Positions 1 through 64,000 of a stretch of 64,000 nt of DNA are shown here, in pieces. Each line of letters opens with the position of its first letter. Position 1 is the first letter of the stretch. Made by a program: the position numbers and the translations under genes. The stretch comes from Ovis canadensis (taxonomy: Eukaryota; Chordata; Mammalia; Artiodactyla; Bovidae), in contig NC_091247.1 in the NCBI RefSeq assembly GCF_042477335.2, positions 270,501 to 334,500 on the forward strand, read 5' to 3'. The notes under the pieces are model-generated. The model searched no databases. It was not told the DNA's origin and saw nothing but the letters and a program-made list of their open reading frames with translations.

Positions 1-66
1 GGAACGCACTCGTCTTTCCATCGAGCTGTGACAACGCCAGCAGCTGGCTAGTGGAGAGAAGCAGCA

Positions 67-170
67 GGGCGCCGTGGGGCACAAGCTCCAGGGGCCACAG
101 GGCGCCGTGGGGCACAAGCTCCAGGGGCCACAGGACGCCGCGGGGCACAAGCTCCAGGGGCCACAGGGAG
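67..170 (+). repeat. 33-bp tandem repeat, three copies
   Basis: GCGCCGTGGGGCACAAGCTC followed by CAGGGGCCACAGG recurs three times. The in-frame peptide APWGTSSRGHR is spurious. Confidence 0.93.
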
Positions 171-1390
171 CGGCAGCAGGGCGGGCGGGCCCGTCTGGCT
201 GGAAAGCAGCCCTCACGCGGGCGGCGGCCTGGGCGAGAGCGGCGGAGAGCGGGCTGCGGGCAGCTGAGTGCAGAGCAGAGAGAGACGCGGCCAGCAGGGC
301 CGTGGGACGGGCCGAGCAGGACGCTGCCTGCGAGGTGGGGAGGGCTCGAGGGGAGGGCGGGACAAGCGAGCCGGCAGGCTGACGCGAGCAAACCAGCGGA
401 ACCAGAACCAGACGGCGCAGGGAAGGCGCCAGCGAGCCCGGGGCGCCTCACGCCCGAAAGCGAGATGTGCTCAGCGACAGACAAGACATCTTGAGACGGC
501 GCCGCCACGTCCAACCTTTGACATCTCAGCTACTGAATAATGGGTGACGGACTGTGACTGTGACCTGCTGGATGTCACAGGAACACGTGCGTGTGCACCC
601 CCAGGAGTAACCGGAAGGTCTGGTGAAGGATGGGGTCTTTCCCCCATTAAGTATTTATGAATTACAATACGAGAACAGAAACTGTGGGGAAGGCTGAATC
701 TCAGGCCAACGGTCTCAAGCTCGCATATCAATAAATGGACCAAACCCAACTCGTGGGCCAACCAGGAGACCACACCAGGACCCAGTACCCTGTCGGACGT
801 GGCCCTGCCCAGACGCAGCCCCGAACCCGCCCCTGAGGAGACAGGAACAGACTAAGGACTTTTGACGAGAGCACCAACCCATCCTCCTCACGGTCAAGTC
901 CATGAAAACAGGCCGATGGGCCTGCTCTGGCTAAAATACGGGAGACGAGACAGCCACAGCGAACGGCTGAACGGGCAGGGGCTGCCCAGGGTCTGAGGGT
1001 CACCACGGGGACGGAGCATCACCACCCGGGTGCCGGCAGTGCTGGGGCCTCGAGGAGGAAGAAATCCGTTCCCTGATGACTCAGCGAGAAAACGCTGTCT
1101 GTGTTATGCTCGCAGCTCTCCATAAATCTGAGATGGTTTCAAAATTTTAAAGTATACATTAAGCCAAGGAAGATAGATACAATGGAACCCACGGCGTATG
1201 ATTCCAATTACAGAAAGGTCTAGAGCAGGAGCTGTTGGTCTGAAGGGTCAGGCAGGTCAGTGCCCCCAGGGCAGCCGGGTGGACAACGAAGGGGCAGCAG
1301 GGAAGCCTGAAACAACGAGGACAGCCACCGTGTCCTGACCGTGGACAGAGCCACCCAAGCACAGACGCTTAAAAACTCACGAAACACAGC
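171..1390. other. Intergenic region downstream of EHMT1
   Basis: GC-rich to mixed, with no gene or element recognised. Confidence 0.45.
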
Positions 1391-1605
1391 GCTTCCCTGG
1401 CAGCTCAGCTGACAAAGAGCCTGCCTGCGACGCAGGAGGCCCCAGTTCACACCCTGGAGCAGGGACAGGCCGCCCACTCCAGTACCCTTGGGCTTTCCTG
1501 GTGGCTCAGATGGACCCCTGGGTTGGGTAGATCCGCATGGACAGAGGAGCCTGGCAGGCTACAGTCCACAGGGTCGCAAAGAGTCAGACAGGACTGAGTG
1601 ACTCT
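1391..1605 (+). mobile_element. Bov-tA SINE
   Basis: GCTTCCCTGGCAGCTCAGCT start and GCAAAGAGTCAGACAGGACT end, with a second SINE head (GCTTTCCTGGTGGCTCAGAT) at 1492, so likely two merged copies. Confidence 0.88.
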
Positions 1606-1689
1606 CACTTTCAAGAAACACTTAAAACGGGGGCGTTTTCTGAGACGCCAACTGTACCCCAATAAAGACTTTTGAAGTTTAAAGACAGA

Positions 1690-1881
1690 GGCTTCCCAGG
1701 TGGCGCGGCGGTCAAGAATCCGCCTGCAATGCGGGAGACCTGGATCCAATCCCTGGTTCAGGAAGACCCCCTGGGAGAAGGAAATGGCAACCCAGCCTGG
1801 TATTCTCGTCTGGGAAATCCCACAGACAGAGGAGCCGTCCACGGGGTCACGCAAGAGTCAGGCAGGACTGAGCAACGCAAC
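1690..1881 (+). mobile_element. Bov-tA SINE
   Basis: GCTTCCCAGGTGGCGCGGCG, CTGCAATGCGGGAGACCTGG, AGGAAATGGCAACCCAGCCT. Confidence 0.9.
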
Positions 1882-1949
1882 GGCACCAGTGTGGCAGAGG
1901 GCCTGTCCTGGGCTGTGTGAGTGACCCCACACTCGGCAACGGGCAGGCC

Positions 1950-2405
1950 AGTGCAGCTCGGCCGCCCAGCCGTGTCCGACTCTCTGCGACCCCATGAACC
2001 GCAGCACGCCAGGCCTCCCTGTCCATCACCAACTCCCGGAATCCACCCAGACCCATGTCCATTGAGACGGTGATGCCATCCAGCCATCTCATCCTCTGTC
2101 GTCCCCTTCTCCACCTGCCCCCAATCCCTCCCAGCATCAGAGTCTTTTCCAATGAGTCAACCCATTGCATGAGGTGGCCGAAGTACTGGAGTTTCAGTTT
2201 TAGCATCATTCCTTCCAAAGCAATCCCAGGGCTGATCTCCTTTAGGATGGACTGGTTGGATCTCGTTACAGTCCAAGGGACTCTCAAGAGTCTTCTCCGA
2301 CACCACAGTTTAAAAGCATCAATTCTTCAGCACTCAGCTTTCTTCACAGTCCAGCTCTCACATCTATACACGACCACAGGAAAAACCATAGCCTTGACTA
2401 GAGAC
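1950..2405 (-). mobile_element. RTE-BovB LINE 3' end
   Basis: The minus strand encodes [20 protein letters not shown] and [20 protein letters not shown], the BovB C-terminus. Truncated. Confidence 0.92.
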
Positions 2406-2545
2406 CAATTAAAAACATACACAAGACTTAACAGACACTTGGCAAAGGAAGGCACACAGGAGGCAATGAGCTTCCGGAAAGTGCCCAGCATCACGAGTCA
2501 GCAGTGGGTGCCAATGAAAGCCACAGTGAGATCCTGCAGGACAGG
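2406..2545 (+). mobile_element. Diverged L1 fragment
   Basis: CACTTGGCAAAGGAAGGCAC and following words resemble the L1 ORF2 3' stretch 'ttgccaaagaagacatacag'. Confidence 0.45.
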
Positions 2546-3002
2546 CAGACTCAAAGACCACCGTTCAGGCTGACCCAACAGGCCCGTCTCCAGATTCACC
2601 TGGAACACACAGAAGGCCCAAGGATGCTCACAGCAGCTGCAGCAACAGAAGCCTCCAAACACAAACAGGCGGAGGACAAACAAGCCTGGTGATTCCTGCT
2701 GCGGACGCGCCTCAGGAAGAGGACGGCAGCGGAGCCGGTGCGTCACGGAGCGCGGCTGGCAACAGCTAAGCAGAGAAGCTCGACAGGAAGAGCAGCCTGC
2801 AAGTCCACAGATGTGAGGCTCAGAACAGGGCCTGCGTCTCAGAGGCGGGACCAGCTGGGGAGGACGCGGACGGGGAGGAGATTTCTCGGGGATGCAAACA
2901 GCCTGCACCTCCACAGGAGAGGGTCATGTGGGCAAAGGTGTGGGTCAGAGCTTGCTCGGCTGCACACGAAAGAGCCATGCGCCTGGCGACAGAGGTTAGG
3001 CG
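2546..3002. other. Intergenic, unassigned
   Basis: Nothing recognised. Confidence 0.4.
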
Positions 3003-3207
3003 TGTCAGCCCCTCAGGAGTGTCTGACCCCTTGCAGCCCCGGGCACTGCAGCCAGCCAGGCTCCTCTGCCCCTGGGATTCTCCAGGTGAGAACATGGGAG
3101 TGGGCTGCCAATCCCTTCTGCAGGGGCTCTTCCTGACCTAGGGATCAAACTCAGGTCTCCTACACCGGCAAGCAGATTCTTTACCCCCTGAACCACCTGG
3201 GAAGATT
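3003..3207 (-). mobile_element. Bov-tA SINE (antisense)
   Basis: GAGTGTCTGACCCCTTGCAG to TGAACCACCTGGGAAGA on plus is Bov-tA reversed. Confidence 0.9.
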
Positions 3208-3548
3208 ATTCTTCCATATTCATGTCTAAGGTCTTTCACACCACATACCATATAAATCCCACCTGGATTCAAGAGTTAAACTTGCATTAAAATACTGAAC
3301 AAGTACTGGAGAATATTTGATCATTTTTTTGGCCACACCATAAAGCATGATGGATCTTCCGACGGGTGGTCAAGCCTACACCCTGCAGTGGATACACAGG
3401 CTCTTAGCCACTGGCCTGCTAGAGAAGTGAGACTATTTCTGCAATTTGGAGATGAGAGTCTTTCTAAATATGGTACAAAATCGGAAATCCCAAGAGCTAT
3501 TACCATATAAAAACGAAGGTGCACCATGAGTAAAAGGGGACAATATAT
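3208..3548 (+). mobile_element. L1 fragment split by an antisense CHR SINE (3327-3432)
   Basis: L1-like words (ACATACCATATAAATCCCAC, GATTCAAGAGTTAAACTTGC) flank an antisense CHR-like piece that reads TTTTTTTGGCCACACCATAA to GCTCTTAGCCACTGGCCTGC. Confidence 0.6.
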
Positions 3549-3746
3549 AAAGTGAAGTGAAAGTCGCTCAGTCGTGTCTGACTCTTTGCGACCCCACGGG
3601 ATACACAGTCCATGGAATTCTCCAGTCCAGAATCCTGGAGTGGGCAGTCTTTCCCTTCTCCAGGGGATCTTCCCAACCTAGGAATCGAACCAGGGATTCC
3701 TGCACTGCAGGCGGATTCTCTAGCAGCTGAGCCACCAGGGAAGCCT
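3549..3746 (-). mobile_element. Bov-tA SINE (antisense)
   Basis: AGTGAAAGTCGCTCAGTCGT start, GAGCCACCAGGGAAGCC end; full length and well kept. Confidence 0.94.
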
Positions 3747-5221
3747 TACAATACATAAAGAGACGACATGAATCAGCAAGAGAGACACAAACAACGCAGT
3801 CAGACTTCACAAGGCAACTCACACAGGAGGGAAGGCCCGCCTGTCATTAACGAGACGCTCGGTGTTAGCAGCAGCGCAGCAGCGGCACTCAGGTCCTTTT
3901 CTTCCGACAATCAGAGGGTGGTGCGGGTGGAGGGTAACCGCACAGGCTGAGGAAGCAAGACAAGGCTTGGAACCCTCCTTTCTGCACGTCTACATCAGTG
4001 GAAATGGGAGCAGCTGTCGGGAAGCGTAGGGGATGTTGCGGTCTAGACCTGGGCAGGGGCAGCCACAGGGCTGGGCAGGCCGGGCACAGGTACCCCCCAA
4101 GGCAGGCGGGGGACGGACAGGTCTGCCCTGAGGAGTGAGCAGCCAGGTGAGACCCTCACACTCTACCCATGTGCCCCCCACCCCGCAGGAGGCCTCTGGC
4201 CTGCCCCCATGCCCCGGGCAGCCCCTCACAAGAGCGTCTTGGCGGTGAGGGCACCGAGGGGCGGTGCAGACTCCGCAGGACCAAGGAGCACACACGGCTG
4301 CCCGGCACCCGCTGCCAAAACGGCCCGTGGGGACCCCCACACACAGGCCTCCCCTGCACCCCGAAGTTTGCAACTGGACTGCGTCTCAAGTCAACAAACA
4401 GCTGCCTGGGCCCTGCCCCTGCCCCGGCACAGAACCAGCGGACACTCTGGCCCCTGGGCTTGGAGCCTGATCCAAGGGGCACAGCGGGCTGCGATCTGAG
4501 CCTGAGGCCCAGCTGCAGGTGGGCCCTCCAGCCAGCACAGCCCTGCTGGGGTCCAGGCGCCCCCAGGAGAGAAAAGCAGCAAGTCCCCAGGGAGGAGAGT
4601 GCTTCTCATGCAGACCAGTCTCAGCTCAGTCCCCCCGGCTCCACACACAGGGCCTTGGTCCCCGTCCACAGGGAAAACACCCTGCTTGGACTGTCTGTGA
4701 AATGCAAGTTCTGGACAAATACCTGAAAGTGTCCATCTGAATGATTTCTGTGTATAAAAGGCAGAGCATCCAGGCTGTCTCCTGAGTTTGAAGACGAGGT
4801 TTGGGACCAGAGGTTCTGTAGAAGCCAGCCTGCCCAGTAGGAGGGGGACAACCCCAGCTCTGCCATCTCCAGCCTCCCCGCGCCCGTCCCCTGCCTCCCC
4901 GCGTCTAACTCCAGCATCACCGCGTCCGGAGACCCACTTCCAGCCTCTGGAGCACTGGACACACACAGACGCCCCCACGCACACGCACAGATACACACAG
5001 CCCGCTGAGGGCTGCCTGGGGAGGGGCGGCCGCATCCTGCTCCAGGGACGGGGGCTGCAGGCCCACCTCCTCGGACGTGGCACAGGGCTGGGCCTGCTCG
5101 CTGGTCCCCAGGGCTGCGTGGGAACCACAAGCACCATGTGACGCCCGCAGGAAGCGTGGGTGTCTCGCAGGAACCAGCTGAAACATGATACCATGATAAA
5201 GCCTCATTTAAAGTACTTCTT
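3747..5221. other. Intergenic, immediately downstream of EHMT1 3' UTR
   Basis: GC-rich unique DNA with a short CA-rich stretch at 4955-5000. No gene was seen. The overlapping ORFs of about 200-270 codons have no recognisable similarity. Confidence 0.5.
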
Positions 5222-58324
<53,103 letters not shown>

Positions 58325-58429
58325 CTTCAAAACAGAGACAGCCAACAATGACACACAGGCGGCAGTGATGCTCGACCAACAGACACGCGACTGACAGACA
58401 CACGGGCGGCCCCGACATACAGCCGACAC

Positions 58430-58525
58430 CGACGCACAGGCAGAGACGAGCCGGCGGCAGAGACACCGGCGGCAGAGACACCGGCGGCAGCGACGCACAG
58501 CCGGCAGACGCACCGGCGCGCAGGC
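58430..58525 (+). repeat. Short GC-rich tandem repeat (GAGACACCGGCGGCA, 15 bp)
   Basis: About three clear copies at 58455-58495 plus diverged ones, in intron 3. Confidence 0.8.
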
Positions 58526-59199
58526 CGGCGGCACAGGAGCAGCCGCCTCCGTCCCCAGCCCCAGCGCGCTGGCGGCGCGGGGGAGAGCAGGGTCTGTGTC
58601 TCCAGGGGAAGCGGCAGCGAGCTGGCCAGCCTGTGGCCCGGGCGACGTGTGTGACTCGCGAGAGACGCCCCAGAAGCTCTGAGGAAGCGCCTTCCCCTCG
58701 GGGCGCTCCCCCAGAGGGCTTCACCCCACGGCTTCACCACGCCACGCCTTAAGGTTCTTTTGCTGAGTTTTACCCACTTCCTCAGTGTCCTGGCCTCAGC
58801 CTTCCCGGGCGAGGTCAACGCCGGCACCCCCACCTTCACTCCAGACGCCACGCACGTGCCCCCACCGCACGCGCCCCGAGTGGCCGGCAGCCTTCGGACG
58901 GCCGACCTCGGCCCGACGCGGCTGAACTGCAGGCGCCTGCACCCACAGCAGGCGCACGCCCTCAAGACACAGGGCTGGGAAACGGGGCAGCCGCCTGCAA
59001 AAGGGTGCACGCAGGGGACCCTCGCCTTACTCCACTGACAGGTGAACTCAACGCGTCAAAGGCCTCAACAAGGAAACTTGTAGGGAAAACAAGGCGGAAG
59101 AGTCACAGCACTGGGCTTGGGGACGCCCCCTTCGATGTTACAAGGGCACAGGCAACAAACGGAAAAAAGATACATCAGACTTTAGTAAAAACAAAAATT
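58526..59199. other. Intron 3, unique part
   Basis: GC-rich, nothing recognised. Confidence 0.45.
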
Positions 59200-60000
59200 T
59201 CTTACAGATCAAAACTACCACGAGATAGCCCCTAATGTCTGACAGAATGGCCATTATCCCAAGATGGCAAATCACAAACGCTGGAGAGGACGTGGAGAAA
59301 ACGGAATCCCAGCACCCAGCAACGGGAACGCCAACTGGTGCAGATACTACAGGGGCTCCTCAGGAAATTAAAAACAGAACCACCCCATGATCCAGAAACT
59401 CCACTCCTGGATATTCGCCCCCAAATCCCCCAAGCACCAGTCCCCAAAGGTAACTGCGCCGCAGGCTCACCGCAGCACTGTCTGCGGGGCCTCGACGCAC
59501 AAGCAGCCTGGGCGCCGTCCACAGGAGACGGGTGCGGGGACGCGGGGTTCAGCACCCACAGGGGCACCCTGCCCGGCCGCAAGGAAGGACAAAGCCTCGC
59601 TGCCAGTGACGGCGCTGGCTGGGCCCAGAGGCGCGCCGCCAGATGAGGCGGGGAGACGGACACCACGATGCCTCGCACACGGAGAACCCAAAAGCAGAAA
59701 GCATCAACACACACACGACAAGAAGCACACTCACAGACACGGACAACAGACAGAGGGCAGAGACGGCGGGGGATGGACAGAGCAGCCGGAGGGGACTGCG
59801 AGGCGCAAACTCCAGGAAGTCATGGAGGCCTAACACACAGCATGCAGGGTACAGCCAACAACGCTGGACAAAAACGGCACGGTGACTAACTGTAACGAGA
59901 CTTATCCTGGTGACCATTTTGTAAAATATAAAACTATTTAGTCACTATGCTGTACACTTGAAACTAATATAACATTGCAACTCGATTATACTTCAATTAA
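59200..60000 (+). mobile_element. L1 3' end
   Basis: L1 ORF2/3' wording in sense orientation: GGAGAGGACGTGGAGAAAAC, CACTCCTGGATATTCGCCCC, then GCTGTACACTTGAAACTAAT and the 3' end TTATACTTCAATTAAGAC. Confidence 0.8.
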
Positions 60001-60680
60001 GACTTTTTAAATTTCTGTGCCTCAAAAGACAACCAACAAAATGAAAAGACAACCTGCAGAATGGGAGAAAACATTTCCAAAGCATATATCTGATAGAAGG
60101 TTCACATCTAGAATATATAATAACTCATCTCAACAAAGAACTTGACTTAAAAATGGGCAGAGCATATGAAGAGAGATTTCTCCACAGGAGACACACAGGC
60201 CCAAAAAGCACATGAAACGACGCTCAGCATCACTGACCATCAGGAAGACAACTCAGAACGGCAGCGGGGCCACCTCGCACTCCTGGGACGGCGTCTATCG
60301 AGCGACAGAGAGCACCACGTGCTGCCACGGGCCTCCGCGCTGTGGGGGGGGGGGGGGGGGGGCAGAGCGCAGACGCCGCGGACAGCAGCCTGGCGGCTCC
60401 TCCGAGGGAACGGCACCGCCACCCGGTCCTGCGATCCCACTTCTGGGCGCCCTCTCAGGAACCGAAAGCAGAGGCCAGAAGGGCTCTTTGTACCAGTGGG
60501 TCCACAGCAGATGAGGGAGGAGGCAGCCCAAGTGCCCGACGAGGGGGAGTGGATAAACCAGGTGTGTGTGTGGTGTGTACACGGACACGCAAGCAGTGCA
60601 GTATCGCTCAGCCCTGAAAGGCAGGGATGCACTGAGAAAGTGCAGACAACCCTCAAGGGCCCTGTGTGGCGTGGGATAAG
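60001..60680 (+). mobile_element. Second L1 fragment (ORF2 part)
   Basis: CAGAATGGGAGAAAACATTT and CTTAAAAATGGGCAGAGCAT are L1 ORF2 sequence. A run of about 19 G at 60344-60362 interrupts it. It runs up to the VNTR. Confidence 0.75.
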
Positions 60681-60684
60681 CCGG

Positions 60685-61566
60685 ACGCTAAAGGACAGAC
60701 CCCCGTATGAAGGACCCTTGTCCCATCGCTAAAGGACAGACCCCCGTATGAAGGACCCTTGTCCCATCGCTTAAAGGACAGATCCCCGTATGAAGGACCC
60801 TTGTCCCATCGCTAAAGGACAGATCCCCGTATGAAGGACCCTTGTCCCATCGCTTAAAGGACAGATCCCCGTATGAAGGACCCTTGTCCCATCGCTAAAG
60901 GACAGACCCCCGTATGAAGGACCCTTGTCCCATCGCTAAAGGACAGACCCCTGTATGAAGGACCCTTGTCCCATCGCTTAAAGGACAGATCCCCGTATGA
61001 AGGACCCCTGTCCCATCGCTTAAAGGACAGATCCCCGTATGAAGGACCCTTGTCCCATCGCTTAAAGGACAGATCCCCGTATGAAGGACCCTTGTCCCAT
61101 CGCTTAAAGGACAGATCCCCGTATGAAGGACCCTTGTCCCATCGCTAAAGGACAGACCCCCGTATGAAGGACCCTTGTCCCATCGCTTAAAGGACAGATC
61201 CCCGTATGAAGGACCCTTGTCCCATCGCTTAAAGGACAGATCCCCGTATGAAGGACCCTTGTCCCATCGCTTAAAGGACAGATCCCCGTATGAAGGACCC
61301 TTGTCCCATCGCTTAAAGGACAGATCCCCGTATGAAGGACCCTTGTCCCATCGCTTAAAGGACAGATCCCCGTATGAAGGACCCTTGTCCCATCGCTTAA
61401 AGGACAGATCCCCGTATGAAGGACCCTTGTCCCATCGCTTAAAGGACAGATCCCCGTATGAAGGACCCTTGTCCCATCGCTTAAAGGACAGATCCCCGTA
61501 TGAAGGACCCTTGTCCCATCGCTTAAAGGACAGATCCCCGTATGAAGGACCTTTCTCCCATCGCTT
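60685..61566 (+). repeat. 42-bp VNTR, about 21 near-identical copies, intron 3
   Basis: The unit is CTTAAAGGACAGATCCCCGT plus ATGAAGGACCCTTGTCCCATCG, with a 41-bp variant lacking one T (GCTAAAGGACAGAC) mainly in the left third. The 14-codon unit keeps frames open (SHRLKDRSPYEGPL on plus, KRWDKGPSYGDLSF on minus), giving ORFs up to 244 codons that are not genes. Confidence 0.96.
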
Positions 61567-61589
61567 CCTGGCAAATAGATGAGGAAACA

Positions 61590-62210
61590 ACACGAACAGT
61601 AACAGACTTTTCTTGGGCTCCAGAACCACTGCAGACAGGGACGCAGCCGCGAAACTGAAAGACGCCTGCTCCTTGGAAGAAAAGCTGCGATCAACCTGAA
61701 CAGCATATTAAAGAGCAGAGATATTACTTCGCCAACAAAGGTCCCTCTAGTCAAAGCTATGCTTTTTCCAAGAGTCATGTAGTCATGTATGGATATGAAA
61801 GCTGGTCTATAAAGCAAGCTGAGTGCCAAAGAACTGATGCTTTTGAATTGTGGTGCTGGAGAAGACTCTTGAAACTATTTTGGACAGCAAGGTGATCCAA
61901 CCAGTCCATCCTAAAGGAAACCAGTCCTGAAAATTCATTGGAACGACTGGTACTGAAGCTGAAACTCTAATACTTCGGCCACCTGATAACAAAAGCTGAC
62001 TCATTGGAAAAGACTCTGATGCTGGGAAAGACTGAAGGCCGGAGGAGAAGGAGACGACAGAGGATGAGATGGTTGGATGGCATCACCGACTCGATGGACA
62101 TGAGTTTGAGCAAGCTCCAGGAGTTGGTGATAAGACAGGGAAGCCTGGTGTGCTGCAGTCCATGGGGTCGCAACGAGTCAGACACAACTGAGCAACTGAA
62201 CTTGAACTTG
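61590..62210 (+). mobile_element. RTE-BovB LINE 3' part
   Basis: Sense BovB: ATGTATGGATATGAAAGCTG, TTGAATTGTGGTGCTGGAGA, GCATCACCGACTCGATGGAC, ending CAGACACAACTGAGCAACTG. Confidence 0.92.
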
Positions 62211-62280
62211 TTTGTATGAAGGACCAAGCACCACTGATTCCGTCAATCTGAGACACAGAGTAGATACTGAGCGGTGGGCA

Positions 62281-62333
62281 GGTGTGTGTGTGTGTCTATG
62301 TGTGTCTGTGTGTGTGTCTGTGTCTCTGTGTAG
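62281..62333 (+). repeat. (TG)n microsatellite, imperfect
   Basis: GTGTGTGTGTGTGTCTATGT and further TG/TC runs. Confidence 0.85.
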
Positions 62334-62479
62334 CGGGGGTGGGGCAGAGCCGGAGCTGGAGGAGAGGAGGGGAGGGAAGTGACTGTAGCAGGGACAGAGG
62401 GCCAGTCTGGGGAGAGGAGCAAGCTCTGGGACGACAGGGTGACGGCTGGGCACTTAGACATGGCTACAATGGTAAATTA

Positions 62480-62860
62480 TATGTTCAGTTCACTTCAGTC
62501 GCTCAGTCGTGTCCGACTCTTTGCAACCCCATGAATTGCAGCACGCCAGGCCTCCCTGTCCACCACCATCTCCCGGAGTTCACTCAAACTCACGTTCATC
62601 GAGTTGGTGATGCCATCCAGCCATCTCATCCTCTGTTGTCCCCTTCTCCTCCTGACCCCAATCCCTCCCAGCATCACAGTCTTTTCCAGTGAGTCAACTC
62701 TTCGCATGAGGTGGCCGAAGTACTGGAGTTTCAGCTTTAGCATCATTCCTTCCAAAGAACACCCAGGGCTGATCTCCTTTAGGATGGACTGGTTGGATCT
62801 CCTTGCAGTCCAAGGGACTCTCAAGAGTCTTCTCCAACACCACGGTTCAAGAGCGAACTC
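62480..62860 (-). mobile_element. RTE-BovB LINE 3' end (antisense, ART2A-like)
   Basis: TTCAGTCGCTCAGTCGTGTC start. The minus strand reads [20 protein letters not shown] and [20 protein letters not shown]. Confidence 0.93.
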
Positions 62861-63775
62861 GAGTCAGTCGAGGAGCCAGTCTACACAGCGTGCCGGCATG
62901 GGACACCAGGGCCTCCCTCACCTCCTTTGTGTGAACAGGGGCTAGTGTAACCCTGAGCTGGTGAGTCTGATGGTGTGAACACCACCATCCAAAAGGAAAC
63001 TGGTTTTGCCTCGCGTGGGGACATGAGGCCGCCCAGCTGTGAAAAACCCTGCGTTTTTAAACTTTTAACGAAAGGTAGATTTCCTGTCATAAACATGCAG
63101 CATGTTTGTTTCCAAAACTCGATTTTCAATAAAATATGCTTTCCTGAGAAAATGGAACAAGACTGAGCAGGGTCTGGAGAGCAGAAAAGCCAGGAGTCGG
63201 GAGAGGCCAGGTATGGGCCTGGGAGCCAGGAGGGCCCCCAGTCTCCACAGCTCCAGTCCCCTCCTCTCGCAGGGCTCTGGGAAGCAGGAGTTACCAGTGT
63301 GTGAAGGAGGTGAGCGTGGCCTTCAGCAAATCAGCTTCTGAAGCCTCAGCACCCTTCTCTTTCCTTTCCCTGCAGCAGCCTGAGTGTGCTCAGCAACTGC
63401 CAACCGAATGATGAGCGCTGCGACTGACTGTGTGCTAACAGCGGCCGCAGCCACTCCACGGGACACAGCTACCCTCAGATGAACGCTACGGTCAGAGGCA
63501 TTTCCTCAAGTTGAATTTCACGCCGCTGTTTTTCCCTGGAGGAACGCGACGGCGACAGTCAACACTTTCGGGAATAACCTGCGGTAGAGCAGAATTCTAC
63601 AAGTGGGGATGGGGTCAGAGCGTAATTTCAATGAGATACATAAATAACGTAGAATCCTCCGACATGCATTTTAAAATCGATAATGGTGGTCCAAAAAACG
63701 GTAGGCAAATAAATAAACTTCACCTTAAGCCTCAAGTCTAATGCAAACCTAACCCACGACAGGTCACGCGCTTCA
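62861..63775. other. Intron 3, right part
   Basis: Unique sequence without a recognised element. Confidence 0.45.
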
Positions 63776-63986
63776 GGCTTCCCGGGCGGCTCCGCGGCAA
63801 AGAGTCTCTCTGCAACTCGGAGACCCAGGTTCCGTCCCTGGGTCGGGAAGATTCCCCTGGAAAAGGGAACGGCAGTCTACTCCAGTAGTCTTGCCTGGAG
63901 AATCCCATGGACGCAGGAGCCTGGCAGGCTATAGCCCATGGGGCCACAAAGAGTCAGACATGATTGAGTGACTAACACACACACAT
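63776..63986 (+). mobile_element. Bov-tA SINE
   Basis: GCTTCCCGGGCGGCTCCGCG start, GGAGAATCCCATGGACGCAG middle, ATTGAGTGACTAACACACAC end. Confidence 0.93.
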
Positions 63987-64000
63987 ATACTTAAAGTTCA

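Noticed and set aside
1391..1881. tRNA genes from A/B-box-like sequences
   Set aside because: The boxes belong to Bov-tA SINEs. No cloverleaf or intact acceptor stem is visible.
60895..61829. 241-244 codon minus ORFs with KRWDKGPSYGDLSF repeats as a secreted repeat protein
   Set aside because: These are frames through the 42-bp VNTR, also open on the other strand. There is no independent gene structure.

Overview
The window is nuclear DNA from a ruminant, most likely a bovid. Bov-tA and BOV-A2 SINEs, CHR-type tRNA-Glu SINEs, RTE-BovB LINE fragments and L1 remnants occur throughout. Genes are split into short exons with GT-AG introns, and the sequence is GC-rich and full of minisatellites. 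Bacterial features (operons, RBSs, CRISPR) do not apply. The species cannot be fixed from sequence alone; cattle, buffalo, sheep or goat are all possible.

One protein-coding gene is present, on the minus strand: EHMT1 (GLP, euchromatic histone-lysine N-methyltransferase 1). I can place 24 consecutive coding exons, from 58144-58324 down to the stop codon at 6170-6172. Their lengths sum to 3240 bases (1079 codons plus stop) and the frame stays open across every junction. Counting back from a 27-exon gene (the human layout, from memory) these are exons 4 to 27. The start codon and the N-terminal exons lie beyond the right edge. Exons 4-9 encode the linker, acidic tracts and basic (nuclear-localisation type) region; 10-12 the cysteine-rich zinc-binding region; 13-20 the ankyrin repeats that read mono- and dimethyl-lysine; 20-23 the pre-SET zinc cluster; 23-27 the SET and post-SET catalytic domain. 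The protein works as a heterodimer with EHMT2/G9a to place H3K9me1/me2.

Layout, left to right: 1-5220 is intergenic DNA downstream of EHMT1 with SINEs and a BovB fragment. 5222-6169 is the 3' UTR with three AATAAA hexamers. 6170-15130 is the dense SET, pre-SET and last-ankyrin exon cluster, broken by a 4.7-kb intron 25 holding a GA-rich tract and a 1.1-kb 27-bp minisatellite. 15131-37943 holds the remaining ankyrin exons in long repeat-filled introns. 37944-48000 holds the Cys-rich and basic/acidic exons. 48000-58324 holds a 7-kb intron 6 and exons 4-6. 58325-64000 is part of intron 3, with L1 and BovB pieces and a homogeneous 42-bp VNTR.

I found no second gene, no RNA gene and no evidence for a new system. 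The unusual content is structural: an exceptional number of minisatellites inside one chromatin-regulator gene, several of whose repeat units are multiples of 3 bp and so generate long spurious ORFs.
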